A stretch of 20,157 nt of DNA from NCBI GenBank assembly GCA_036897625.1, contig JAYMTA010001401.1, forward strand, positions 1 to 20,157. The letters run 5' to 3'. This DNA is from Pelargonium cotyledonis. Taxonomy: Eukaryota > Streptophyta > Magnoliopsida > Geraniales > Geraniaceae. Positions 9,401-18,849 of the stretch are shown one piece after another (within the stretch, counting starts at the first letter, position 1; every line of letters begins with the position of its first letter). Position numbers and translations under genes: made by a program. The notes below the pieces were generated by a model that saw only the letters and a list, made by a program, of their open reading frames with translations, had not been told where the DNA came from and ran no database searches.

Positions 9401-12155
9401 TGCATAGTTATGTGTGATTGATGACCAGTTGTATCAACTTTATCCTTGAAATTATATCTTGACTATTGCAGGAATTCGTTGAAGAAGTAATGAGATTAGT
9501 AGAGCTTGATACTTTACGGCACGCTTTGGTTGGTTTGCCAGGTCGCACTGGCTTATCAACAGAGCAACGAAAACGTTTGACAATTGCTGTGGAGCTTGTT
9601 GCAAATCCTTCCATAATTTTTATGGATGAACCTACATCTGGTCTTGATGCACGAGCTGCAGCCATTGTGATGCGAACTGTACGCAATACTGTTGATACTG
9701 GAAGAACCGTGGTTTGCACCATACATCAACCGAGCATTGATATTTTTGAAGCATTTGATGAGGTGGGCCGGAATTAAGTTTCTTATAGTGCATAGTAGAC
9801 TAGTTTCAGAGCACGTGCTAGTTTCTTTTTGAAGTGCGTAATCTTTTGTGTGATTTGGTGCACAGCTACTTCTAATGAAAAGAGGAGGACAAGTAATATA
9901 TGGAGGGAAGCTTGGTGAGCATTCACGAACTATGATAAACTATTTTCAGGTAATGATACAAATTTGTGAGGTCTCTTTCAATTATTCATTTAGCTTTTAG
10001 TTGGGGTTTTTTGGGCTTTTAGCCCAATAGAATGATAAAATTGGAGATATGGCCACAAAACTTGAAGAATTAGACAACTAGCCCCCTCTTTGATTCTCCC
10101 AAAAAACCCATTTAGTTGAGCCAGAGAATGTATGTAATAAGTGCGTAAGGGAAGGGAACTTCTAAAAATAGCATCAATGTTGAGGAATTGTTTTATGTTC
10201 CTTAAAGTGGCATTGAGTATCTAGAATCGTGTAGATGACTTGTTTTATGTTCCTTTTCTTTCAGGTAATTCAAGGAATTCCTCCTATTCCCAGTGGTTAC
10301 AATCCCGCGACTTGGATGCTTGAGATTAGTACACCAGCAGCTGAACAGAAGATAGGTGAAGACTTCGCAAACATATACCAAAATTCCGAGCAATACAGGT
10401 AAACTCCATTGATGCTGGTTCTGCATCCTAATCTGCTCTCATATATGTTGTGTGGATATGTGTATTGAATAAAATACCTTCACATCCTTGCTTCAGGGAG
10501 GTCGAAGCTTGCATTAAGAATGTTAGTATTCCACCTACTGGCTCACAGCCATTAAAGTTTGCAACCGAATATTCACGAGGTCAGCTCTTCCAGTTTCGAA
10601 TGTGCATATGGAAAAACAATCTCGTTTATTGGAGAAGTCCACCATACAATGCCGTGAGAATATTTTTTACCGTATTGAGTGCATTGATATTTGGCTCAGT
10701 GTTCTGGGATGTTGGTTTAAGAAGGTAAATTTTGTATCCACTTAAGTTTTCTCCTTTTTTTTTTCCTTGTATATCTTCAGAGGCAATAAATCATTACCGA
10801 TATGTGTTCTTCAGGAAAACAACTCAAGATTTGTATCTTGTTATGGGAGCTCTTTACGCTGCGTGCTTGTTTCTTGGTGTCAACAACGCTTCATCTATAC
10901 AACCTATAATTTCAATCGAGAGGACGGTGTTCTATAGAGAGAGGGCAGCTGGAATGTACTCCCCTTTTCCTTACGCAATGGCACAGGTAATTTTCATGTT
11001 ACCGCACGAGATTGTTGAAAAAGAATTCTCTGGGAAATAATACGTGTGGTAATATTAACCATCTAGATTTCTCATCAACAGGGGCTTGTGGAGATCCCAT
11101 ATATTGCTCTGCAGACTATACTTTTTGGTGTCATCACATATTTCATGGTGAATTTTGAGAGGACAGCAGGTAAGATCAGTTTCTTCTTTCAAACTTTACA
11201 ACTGTGGCTACAGAGCTGAATTGATGATCGATACAATATAGTACTCCATTTCTTCCAAAATGAGTATTGTGTTTCGCACGAGTTTTTGTCCCAAAAATAG
11301 TATTCTCTTTCTCTTCTTACGAAGTTAGTTATGCGTGAATTCACACTATCTCTATAACAAGTTAGTTAGTATTCGTTAAGTCTCAAAATAGAAACCAAGA
11401 CACTCATTTTAGAAGTGAGGAAGTAATTTTGGTACATAATGATCTTGTGAGTTATATCACATTCCTCAAGTTTTGTATCCAAAATATAGCTGACCTCTCC
11501 CAAATTCAAAAATGTAACAAAATCTTCTTATTTTTTCTTCCAGTTAGTGTCACTTTCAGGGTTTTGTAGAAAACAAGCGTTTACAGTTAATTATGTTGCT
11601 TGAATTTTGTGCATCTGTAGCTACTGAACCTATGTTTTTCCTTGATACAGCAAAATTCTTTCTCTATCTTGTGTTCATGTTCCTTACCTTCTCCTTCTTC
11701 ACCTTCTACGGCATGATGGCTGTTGGTCTCACACCTTCTCAACACGTAGCAGCTGTCATTTCTTCGTCGTTTTACTCTCTGTGGAACCTCCTCTCAGGTT
11801 TCCTCATCCCGAAAGCTGTAAGTACACAAACGATGGCTTGTCCGAGTAATTTACCAACACGGTTCTTATAATATGTCTATGATTTCAGAGTATTCCACCA
11901 TGGTGGATCTGGTTCTACTACATTTGCCCAGTATCTTGGACACTGCGAGGCGTTATCAGCTCTCAGCTTGGCGACGTGGAGAATTTGATCGGAGGACCGG
12001 GCTTTGAGATCACTGTGAAGCAGTATTTGAAAGTTAATTTTGGATATGAAACTAGTATGATTGGAATCACAGTAGCAGTGCTCATTGGTTTCTCCATACT
12101 ATTCTTCGGTGTCTTCGCTACATCTCTTAAAGTCCTCAACTTCCAGAAAAGATGA
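3374..12155 (+). CDS. ABCG31: Full-size ABCG (PDR-type) transporter, ABCG31/PDR3-like
   Basis: This is a plasma-membrane ATP-driven exporter with domain order NBD1-TMD1-NBD2-TMD2. Coding exons, all GT-AG: 3374-3726, 3857-3977, 4082-4170, 4258-4342, 4495-4657, 4861-4937, 5020-5164, 5664-5965, 6036-6317, 7459-7775, 7864-8024, 8096-8199, 8323-8479, 8627-8692, 8832-8959, 9037-9369, 9472-9762, 9866-9949, 10265-10398, 10497-10724, 10815-10986, 11082-11169, 11651-11817, 11889-12155. They join into 4314 bases, 1437 residues, in frame, close to the roughly 1426 of Arabidopsis ABCG31. NBD1 has Walker [10 protein letters not shown] (194-202), signature SGGQ (335-338), Walker B LFMDE (355-359) and the PDR-typical Gln 393 at the switch position. 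NBD2 has GSSGAGKTT (882-890), the PDR-type signature LSTEQ (989-993), IIFMDE (1009-1014) and switch His 1046. About six hydrophobic segments follow each NBD. Wording throughout resembles ABCG31 as I remember it. In Arabidopsis that protein exports abscisic acid from endosperm and acts with ABCG9 in pollen-coat sterol glycoside deposition. The PDR class is certain; the ABCG31 orthology is likely. Confidence 0.92.
4258..5965 (+). other. First nucleotide-binding domain core (exons 4-8)
   Basis: Exons 4 to 8 encode the ATP-binding core of NBD1: Walker A in exon 4, the [17 protein letters not shown] region in exon 5, the ABC signature at the end of exon 7, and Walker B with the D-loop STGLDS in exon 8. 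Each catalytic motif is intact. As is usual in plant PDRs, the switch residue after Walker B is Gln (LLQPAPE) and not His, so the two ATP sites are not equivalent. Confidence 0.9.
5165..5663 (+). other. Intron 7 with a 30-base tandem duplication
   Basis: This 499-base intron separates the ABC signature from Walker B. It holds two adjacent diverged copies of a GCTGTGTGG...CTTG unit starting at 5497 and 5527, in a CT-rich setting, and a short palindrome GGCCTATAAGGCC (5471-5483). A relict mobile element is possible, but no ends or coding remains were found. Confidence 0.5.
6581..6733 (+). mobile_element. Relict LINE (RTE type), C-terminal reverse-transcriptase region, in intron 9
   Basis: One plus-strand frame reads GVVPIVYKM followed by LKWFEHVQ (6647-6733). 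This matches the late ORF2 segment of plant RTE-type LINEs, usually GVAPIxxKMxExRLRWFGHV. Upstream in the same frame the match fades and stop codons appear (about three between 6600 and 6650), so the copy is decayed. It lies in sense orientation in the 1141-base intron 9 (6318-7458) of the transporter and seems to continue at 7155-7256. Confidence 0.6.
6734..7150 (+). mobile_element. Fossil Copia-type LTR fragment with primer-binding site
   Basis: TGGTATCAGAAC at 6826-6837 is one base from the initiator-Met-tRNA primer-binding site of plant Ty1/Copia elements. The bases just before it (TTTCAACA, ending 6825) look like a typical LTR 3' end in CA. A purine run followed by TGTTGG near 6937-6947 could be a polypurine tract and second LTR start. 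No gag or pol remains were recognised. The piece is a broken, much shortened fossil, and its borders are inferred from where the LINE match stops and resumes. Confidence 0.4.
7155..7256 (+). mobile_element. Relict LINE (RTE type), 3' end, resuming after the LTR fragment
   Basis: The sequence around CGATTCATATAACCGACCCT (7214-7233), followed by a GT-rich stretch ending in GCCTTGGTT (7247-7255), matches the common 3' end of plant RTE LINEs. These usually read CATGTAGCCGACCCC, then AAGGCTTTGTTG repeats. The preceding 50 bases read like the last ORF2 residues before the stop. Orientation and order agree with the segment ending at 6733, so one LINE copy appears split by about 420 bases of later insertion. 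Confidence 0.55.
9950..10264 (+). other. Intron 18, nothing recognised
   Basis: A 315-base intron. It contains the short inverted motif GGGCTTTTAGCCC (10012-10024) and a C/A-rich stretch near 10080-10110. No mobile element or second gene is supported. Confidence 0.6.
11242..11425 (+). mobile_element. Stowaway-like MITE in intron 22 of the transporter
   Basis: The 184-base segment begins TACTCCATTTCTTCCAAAAT and ends in the inverted form ACTCATTTTAGAAG...GAAGTA. The terminal repeats of about 24 bases are imperfect and share the outer TACT.C and inner AAAATGAGT blocks. The TACTCC...CCAAAATGAGT end and flanking TA dinucleotides are those of Stowaway MITEs, mobilised by Tc1/mariner transposases. 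There is no coding capacity. The interior shares AAGTTAGTTATGC and AAGTTAGTTAGTATT-type blocks with the element at 17749-18003. Confidence 0.7.
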
Positions 12156-12560
12156 ATGTAGATTTCACACGGATCTTGACACATTGTACACTAAGCCCGG
12201 TTGGAGTTGAAGCTACTACTACCTCCAACAAATCTTTCCCAGCCTCAAAAGGGTCGCTACTAATTGCAGCATAGTGTAAAAGGAACACAATGTCGGTACC
12301 CGAAAGTGCTGGGAATGGGTGCAGAACTGCAGATCATAGAACACGAAGGGGCGATGAGTGGAAGAATCCGAGGAAGACTACACAGATCCGAGCAAAGGAG
12401 CAAGCCGAATGCTTAGATTAGTTTGCAAGAAAGTTGTGCATTTGATTTTAGTTGAAGTAGGTTGAAGTAGTAGATAGCAGAACACAATACTTTTATACCA
12501 TTTGTGATTGCGGAGTCTCGGTTTTGGTTCTGGGTGAATAAAGGTTAGGATTTGGTACAT
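12156..12560 (+). promoter_or_regulatory. 3' UTR of the ABCG31-type gene with AATAAA signal
   Basis: A canonical AATAAA lies at 12537-12542, about 380 bases after the stop codon at 12153-12155, an ordinary length for a plant 3' UTR. A poly(A) site would be expected roughly 15-30 bases further on. Confidence 0.5.
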
Positions 12561-13220
12561 AACTGGCCGGGTCATAAATTCCACGTGTTTGTAATTCGCA
12601 ACTTCGGTACCGACAAAAAAGTAACTCGATAGAAACACGTGTTTCTTTTTGCTCAGCCAACCAGTTGTAGGGAGTTTGTTGGATATTCTCCAAACTCGAG
12701 CGACCACCAACCAAAGTCACAGCTCTAGCTACTTGCCTAGCTCAAATCTGTCTCACAAAGGCTTTGGAGTTTGGTCTCTTGTTACTATTAACGTTGTATC
12801 ATTTCTAGTATACCACAGTGGTTTGTACTATAAGAACAATGACTAAAGTTGTTATTTCTCTATTTTGACACTCTCACGTGGACTGAATCCCATAATTAGA
12901 AGTTGGATCGAGATGTGAAAAATGTGACTGAAGCTTTTATTTTTTTCCATTACGCCACGATGAAACTAAAACATGAGAACTCTAAGAGAATTCAAGCACC
13001 TTAAACCACTTGACTTGACGGGGTTTTCGTGACCTATGCCTATAATTTATCACTCATCTACAATGCTATCAAACAAAAACATTGGTGTAAAAAGCAGAGA
13101 CAAGCATTAATAAAGCGGCATAGCATTGCATTTTCACTTTTGATGCATTGCTCGAGAACAAACTATATCATTCCTCATATAAAGCTATATCATCTACAAT
13201 CTAATTATATGTGTAATGCA
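12561..13220. promoter_or_regulatory. Spacer with three G-boxes upstream of the PRISE gene
   Basis: CACGTG occurs at 12582-12587, 12636-12641 and 12875-12880. The middle copy sits inside a perfect 16-base palindrome (12631-12646, AGAAACACGTGTTTCT). The spacer separates the transporter poly(A) signal from the reductase gene, so these are best read as promoter elements for bZIP or bHLH factors acting on the reductase. No gene is visible here. Confidence 0.45.
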
Positions 13221-13224
13221 TGGT

Positions 13225-13234
13225 TATATATATA
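13225..13234 (+). promoter_or_regulatory. TATA box candidate for the PRISE gene
   Basis: TATATATATA lies 85 bases before the ATG at 13310 and 78 before the ATG at 13303. A transcript starting about 30 bases downstream would begin near 13260 and have a short leader. It is AT-rich enough to occur by chance. Confidence 0.45.
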
Positions 13235-13309
13235 CAAACCACCATCATCTTGCTATTAAAGATATGGTTGATGGTTCCAAGTTCAAAACTGAGTCATAAA
13301 AGATGGAGA

Positions 13310-14440
13310 ATGAAAATTCTCACACCAACTGATCCCATTATTGGCACCAACAGTTTTGATCATGTTGCAGTCATTTTTGGGGTTACTGCTGGTTTGGTGG
13401 GGAAGGAGCTACCCAGAAAGCTAATCTCGAAACCCAAATGGAAGGTCTATGGCATATCTCGCAGACCAGAGACCAAACCCATCAAACATCCCAGCTACAC
13501 CTTCCTCTCCTGTGACCTCTTAAACAACCTCCAGACCATGCACACCATCTGTTCGATCAAATGCGTGACCCACATCTTCTGGGTCACTTGGGCTAGCCAG
13601 TACCCACTGGACAGCTCAAGTTGCTGTGACCAGAACAGGACCATGATGTGCAATGCTCTGGATGCTATACTCAAATCCTCAGCCAAATCACTGAAGCATG
13701 TGTCTCTCCAGACAGGCATGAAGCACTACATATCCCTGGAAGGGACTTTTGGACAAGAATTTGTGGTCTATGATGAGAATTGCTCAAGACCCAGTTGTAA
13801 AGTTCAAAACTTTTATCATGTTTTGGAGGATTTGCTGAAAGAGAAGCTGGTGGTGGGTTGTAATTATAAGATCCCATGGTCTGTGCACAGGCCTGGTTTG
13901 ATTCTTGGTTGCTCTCAGAGGACTCTGTACAATTTCATGGGTAGTTTGTGTGTTTATGGGGCTATTTGTAAACATTTGGACCTTCCTTTTGTGTTTGGAG
14001 GGTCAAGGGAATGTTGGGAAGAGGTGTTCATTGATGGGTCTGATGCTAGGCTTGTGGCTGAGCAACACATTTGGGCTGCAACTGGTGAGTTGTGCTCCAT
14101 TGATGATGGTCAAGCATTTAATGCATTGAATGGTTCAAGTTTCAGGTGGAAGGAGATTTGGGAAGCTATTGGGGTCAAGCTTGGAGTGAAGGTCTCAGGC
14201 ACCAACAAAGGCATGTTTTCTGAGGATTTTTGGTACTCCAAAACCATGGCTGACAAGGGAATGGTTTGGGGAGAGATTGTGGCCAATGAGGGTCTAGTGA
14301 AGACGGAGATGGAGGATTTGGCCTTTTGGGGATTCTTGGATAGCCTTTTCCAGTGTCCGGTGAAGCTTCTCGGGAGCCGGAGCAAGGTAGATAGGCTTGG
14401 CTTTACAATGAGGTACCATACATTGGATTCAATTTTGTAG
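13310..14440 (+). CDS. PRISE-type enone reductase (progesterone 5-beta-reductase/iridoid synthase-like)
   Basis: A single-exon, 376-residue NADPH-dependent short-chain dehydrogenase of the PRISE family, which reduces 1,4-enones and, in some lineages, makes iridoids or cardenolide precursors. The substrate cannot be told from sequence. Visible motifs are the N-terminal VAVIFGVT...GLVG cofactor loop (19-31), arginines 51-52 in [13 protein letters not shown] (87-94), QTGMKHY with catalytic Lys 138, NFYHVLED with catalytic Tyr 169, WSVHRP and [13 protein letters not shown]. Lys/Tyr spacing agrees with Digitalis 5-beta-POR as I recall it. Three oddities: the glycine loop has an extra Ala; the best start context (ATG 13303) leads into another frame, so the start is uncertain (13271 is also in frame); and the C-terminus stops about 15 residues short of the family. 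It could be a functional variant or a young pseudogene. Confidence 0.82.
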   Translation: MKILTPTDPIIGTNSFDHVAVIFGVTAGLVGKELPRKLISKPKWKVYGISRRPETKPIKHPSYTFLSCDLLNNLQTMHTICSIKCVTHIFWVTWASQYPLDSSSCCDQNRTMMCNALDAILKSSAKSLKHVSLQTGMKHYISLEGTFGQEFVVYDENCSRPSCKVQNFYHVLEDLLKEKLVVGCNYKIPWSVHRPGLILGCSQRTLYNFMGSLCVYGAICKHLDLPFVFGGSRECWEEVFIDGSDARLVAEQHIWAATGELCSIDDGQAFNALNGSSFRWKEIWEAIGVKLGVKVSGTNKGMFSEDFWYSKTMADKGMVWGEIVANEGLVKTEMEDLAFWGFLDSLFQCPVKLLGSRSKVDRLGFTMRYHTLDSIL

Positions 14441-14442
14441 CT

Positions 14443-14628
14443 GATGTAATCTGGAGATTACATGTTCGAGTCGGGAAAACGAATATACTGTAATGGGTCG
14501 CTCTTGTTTTTGTAGTAGGTCGATTGTTGGTAGATCTATTAGATTCAGTCTTGTATTGAATTGACATAATAAGATCAAAATTTGATGTTCTTGTAATTGA
14601 AGTAACCTCGAGATTACAAGTTCAAATC
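14443..14628 (+). repeat. Two diverged copies of a 30-base SINE-like segment
   Basis: Segments 14443-14472 and 14599-14628 match at about 24 of 30 positions (shared GAGATTACA.GTTC core). The first contains GTTCGAGTC followed by GGGAAAAC, like the B-box region of plant tRNA-derived SINEs, which usually read GGTTCGAGTCGTGGAAAC. No A box, poly(A) tail or target duplication was found, so only a 5'-truncated relict is supported. The first copy starts three bases after the reductase stop codon. Confidence 0.4.
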
Positions 14629-16040
14629 AAGATACGTACCTGAGTTGCTATAATGAATCTTATTCTTCAAATTAAGTAGCATCGCTATCTTAGTGAATGA
14701 CCTAATTTCTCTTCGTGTGAATCGAACGAGATGAACAATTAGATATTAAAATCAACGTAAAAAGACAAGATTCTCAAGACCGAATCTGCTAAATATGTGC
14801 TTATTTGATATAAGTAATGAGGAATACCGTGTTGTCATTAAAAAGTGACGGCTAAAGAGATAGGGTCATTGGTGTGTAGTATAAAGAATAGAGAGTGTAA
14901 TGGAATTTGGAATCGTGTTCTTTAGCTGAAGTCGTGACCATTTTTGGTGGTTTGGTTTTGTAGTTATCACTAAAATATTTATGTATTTTATTGGTGGTGG
15001 ACTGGACTGAGAAAAATTCTCTTACACTTCAAAGAAAGTTGTGTTTCTCTTATTAGAAAATTTTAATATCAAAATGTTGGTTTGTGCTTAGACTTTTGTA
15101 AAATAAAGTGAAACTAGTTGTTTAGTGGCACCTAATTAATTCTAATACAACCAAACATATAACTAATTAGTGAATATGACTTGCAACTTCTTAATTTATT
15201 GAGATTTTCATTAGAAGAAGATATTAGATGACATAATATGGAAAGTTGGAAACATGTGGTCTTCAACTATTGTATTAATATATTCAAATTTATATTGTTT
15301 TCGTTTTAAAATATATATTGTGTATATCTTGAATTTTTATTTAAAAATATATGTCACTGTTCTTTATAAAAAAGCTAATTAAGCATGAATTATTAATGAT
15401 ATTTTTATAATAAAATTATTTGCTACCTATTTACTTTGTATTTATGATAATACAAGAATGAATATACTACAATACAATAGATGATTCCTTATTCTTGTTC
15501 AAAACTAATTCCATATTTATTTTTTCTCAAAAATGAAAATCTATAACTTTACTTTTGACCAAATAAAATATATTGTAGTAAGTACTAAATCAAAATATTT
15601 TGTAAAACAATTATTTCATTTAAATCAGCGACGTATTTTAAAATCGATACGGAACATTAAATACTTGACAAAGTGCTGATAATTTGGACATGAATTTACA
15701 GGAACTCAAAATTTAATTTAATTTTTGCCTAGTATGATCCAAACGACTTCTGCGTCGGGACAAATTTAGCATGTGAAATTTTCAAGTCGGCCAAACCCAA
15801 CAAAAATCTCCCATTTTACACCAAAACTGAAATCTGGAAACCTTTAGACTCGGTGCCGAATTAAATTTGAATTATACAAACTCAAACAAACATGATTTAA
15901 ACACAAAATTGTCACCTACAGTTGTTGATGAATAATGACAATTTTAGTAAAAATCAACTCAACTCACATGGCACCCAAATTTGAATCACAAAAAAATAAA
16001 TAAACTTAGTACAATTATAAATAAATAAAAAATTATCATT
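14629..16040. other. AT-rich intergenic region before the inositol kinase gene
   Basis: About 1.4 kb, very AT-rich (notably 15250-15620), without frames of coding character or recognisable elements. It presumably contains the distal promoter of the inositol kinase gene. Confidence 0.6.
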
Positions 16041-16047
16041 ACGAGAG

Positions 16048-16055
16048 TATTTAAA
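16048..16055 (+). promoter_or_regulatory. TATA-like box of the inositol kinase gene
   Basis: TATTTAAA lies about 400 bases before the ATG at 16457. The following sequence turns pyrimidine-rich (CTTTTCTTTCTGGTCCTCCTCC, about 16090-16112), as plant leaders often do. A transcription start near 16080-16090 would fit, giving a 5' UTR of about 370 bases. Confidence 0.35.
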
Positions 16056-16456
16056 GCAAATTGATTATTGAAGATTCGTTCACTTAATCACTTTTCTTTC
16101 TGGTCCTCCTCCTAAATTAAGCAACCAAACGAAATCAAATCAAGCCTCTCCAAAAAATTCCGTAAATTTTCTCTGAAAAAGATTCAGTTTCGCAAATTGA
16201 CGCAACAGAGCTCCTCTCTTCCTCTGTCTCCTTCCTCGTTGTCAATAAATTGCAGAGCCTCCTCCTATGGTTCCAAGCCACGCCAATCTCCTCTTGCTCT
16301 CTGCTTCTGGCGCGCGTCATTTCCATTTTTGTCCTCATCGACACCACCCAACCCACCAACTCTACCTCCCCATATTCGCTTCTCTTCAATTGCAAAACCA
16401 CCGCAGACCCAGTTTCTGATCTCGTTTTTTTTTTCTCCGATCAGACCGAACCACTC

Positions 16457-18849
16457 ATGGTGACGGGCCAGAAAGACCCGCAGAGCTTGTCTCGCGGAGG
16501 CCTGATCGCCGGAAATTACTGCCACGATGTTTTGAAGCGAGACGGCGCGGTTGTGGCCGAGACCCTAGGCGGCGCCGCCTCTTTCATCTCGGCCGTCTTC
16601 GACGGCCTCGGCATTTCGTGCAATTTAGTGTCGAAAGTTGGGGGCGACTTCGCGTACGCGACCAATCACGCTCCGATTGTGGTGCCCGTTTCAAAAACCA
16701 CCGTGTTCCACGCGCATTTCGATTCGCGGCCCGAAGCCGACGGCCACGGCGACCGGATCCTGAGGCGCCGGGCCCGGGGGGGGGTGCGGCCCCGGGGAGC
16801 CGATCAGGCCGTCGGATCTTCCGGATGCGAGGTTCGATTTCGGGATGGCGGTTGGGGTTGGCGGGGAGATTTTGCCTGAAACCCTTGAGAAAATGGTGGG
16901 TATTTGCAATGTGGTGTTCGTGGACATTCAGGCTCTGATTCGGGTCTTCGATGGCGGCGATGGGACCGTAAAGCTTCTGGCTTTGAAGGATAGTGGATTT
17001 GCCCACCTTTTGCCCAGAATTGGGTTCCTCAAGGCTTCAGCTGAGGAGGCTTTGTTCATTGATGTTGAAGAGGTGAGAAAGCTTTGTTGTGTTGTGGTGA
17101 CTAAAGGGAAAGATGGGTGTAAAGTGCTTTGGAAAGATGGTGAGTTGCAAATTGCACCATATTCTGCAAATCAGGTTGATCCCACAGGTGCAGGAGATAG
17201 TTTCTTAGGTGGATTCGCCGCTGGCCTTGTTCAAGGATTGGCTGTGCCTGATGCTGCTTTGCTAGGCAATTTCTACGGGTCCCTTACTGTTAGCCAAGTC
17301 GGGATACCCAAATTTGATACACGGATGTTGAAGGTTTGTTTCCAGAAATCTTACTATTAGATGCTTAACTTATTCTGCTTGCATTTCATTACCATATCGG
17401 ACCATTGCAATTTCCATGCGTGATGTGAGGGATGAAGTAGTTTTCCGTAGAATTAAGATAGTTCTGGTATGATTTTTGGTGAAATTATCATTGATTTGCT
17501 ATATGTTGTGCACAGTTTTGAATTGAAATGAGGATGTTGGCTTCTTTTGTTGGAAGCATTGAGTTCTTGTTATCATTATATTTCAGTATCTGTGTTTTGC
17601 ATGTTGATGCTCGTAGCTATAAACTTATAATCCCAATTAATCATGTCTGATTTTCTAGTTATGAAGTACTTGAACATGTGCTTTTTTGACATGTTATAAA
17701 ACTTTATTTTTGTCCATGTTTCTTTCCGTGTTCTTAACTATATGCATATACTCATTCCGACCCAAAATGAGTGTAACATTTTTCTTGCATTTTTGTCCGA
17801 AAATGAATGTCTTGTTCCCTGTAAAGGAAGTTAGTTATGCATGACTTGCCGATAGTATCCGTACAGCAAGTTAGTTTGTATTTCTTGAGTTTGATACAAC
17901 TTGAGTTAGTTAGTATTTCTTTAGTTTGCTACCACATTAACTAAATTCTCCTTAATTTTTCTCTAAAATAAATCAAAACACTCATTTTGAAATGGATGGA
18001 GTATTAGTTATGGTTTGCAAATTATTTTGGGGATTTGGACCATCAACTCTTCTCGATGATGGTACACAGTTTATATAGCAGAAATGAAGTATATATGAAA
18101 ATGCAGTTATATTACTTTGATTTGGCCTGCAAGTCTAACCAGTGTATCATCCATTTGTCTCCTTGACTCGGAATGAATTTTCTGTTCTAAGTATCATGGA
18201 GTTTATTGATTCTTGCTGTTACGTTAAAGTTTCTTGTTGTCAATGAGAATTGATTACAAAGACGCCTTCCAACCTACATAATGTATGTACTAGCCTCCAC
18301 TTTGATGCCATATCATTGGACTTACATATAAGAAATAGGTCAATATATAGAAAGAGGGGAGCAGATGGTAAAGTTAATGCTTGAATTTTCAGTGTGTTTT
18401 ACAGCATTAGCTTTTTGTGAAACCGTCAATACTGTGTCTCTTCCATGTTTTGTTGGTTTGGTGCTCGTGCGTATGGAATCTGGCATTACAAAGAAAGATT
18501 TATTTTCTAAGAAACCATGTCATAATCACATTTCCCCGTTTGGTTCACCCTTTTTCAGAGAGTTAAGGACGAGCTGCAGAGGAGGAAGATGCAACACATC
18601 GACTGCCATGAAAGAAGAGATGACGGGTTAAAGTTTATTAAGCCACCAGGTCACGACCAGTTCCATTCATCTCTTTTTGCTAGTAAACTACTACTTTCAG
18701 TGTGCCTTGGCCAAGAACGTCACTGGGATCGCCCAAGTTCTCCCCGGGGAGGGGACCAGGATATCCTCTGCCATTACGCACTGCAGCCTAAGTTGATCCA
18801 TAGCTCGGTCTACGAAGAACCAATACAAACAGTTGACGGTAAACCTTGA
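16457..18849 (+). CDS. MIK: myo-Inositol kinase (pfkB family), frame slips at a G run
   Basis: Inositol 3-kinase phosphorylates myo-inositol with ATP, the entry step of the lipid-independent route to phytate (maize lpa3 and Arabidopsis At5g58730 family). Exons are 16457-17333 and 18559-18849, with one 1225-base GT-AG intron. The start fits the family (NYCHDVL at residues 20-26, LGGAAS at 37-42). An open frame extends upstream to ATG 16250 but looks like leader. The pfkB signature DPTGAGDSF lies at 17178-17204 and is intact. The frame used from 16457 to about 16770 must shift by one base to continue with PIRPSDLPDARFDFG (from 16800). Between them lies a GC block including nine G (16776-16784), and one G fewer would give about 388 continuous residues. 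Arabidopsis has about 350; the extra length is mainly an approximately 80-residue C-terminal tail. A sequencing error or a recent disabling change is possible. Confidence 0.85.
17749..18003 (+). mobile_element. Stowaway-like MITE in the inositol kinase intron
   Basis: A 255-base segment starting TACTCATTCCGACCCAAAAT and ending ACTCATTTTGAAATGGATGGAGTA. The ends are imperfect inverted repeats of about 25 bases bounded by TA, as in Stowaway MITEs. It shares terminal and internal blocks (for example GGAAGTTAGTTATGC near 17827) with the copy at 11242-11425, in the same orientation. It is about 70 bases longer, partly because an AGTTAGTTTGTATTTCTT-like block occurs twice (near 17871 and 17916). 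No coding capacity. Confidence 0.7.

Noticed and set aside
16250-16456. In-frame 69-codon extension of the inositol kinase upstream to ATG 16250
   Set aside because: The family begins close to MVTGQ-like residues. The extension is low in charged residues, lies in a pyrimidine-rich leader and shows no conserved motif.
16584-17006. 140-residue minus-strand frame and a 106-residue plus-strand frame (16618-16938) over the inositol kinase exon
   Set aside because: They are shadow frames of a GC-rich exon. The peptides are arginine- and proline-rich low-complexity strings, while the true frames match the pfkB family.
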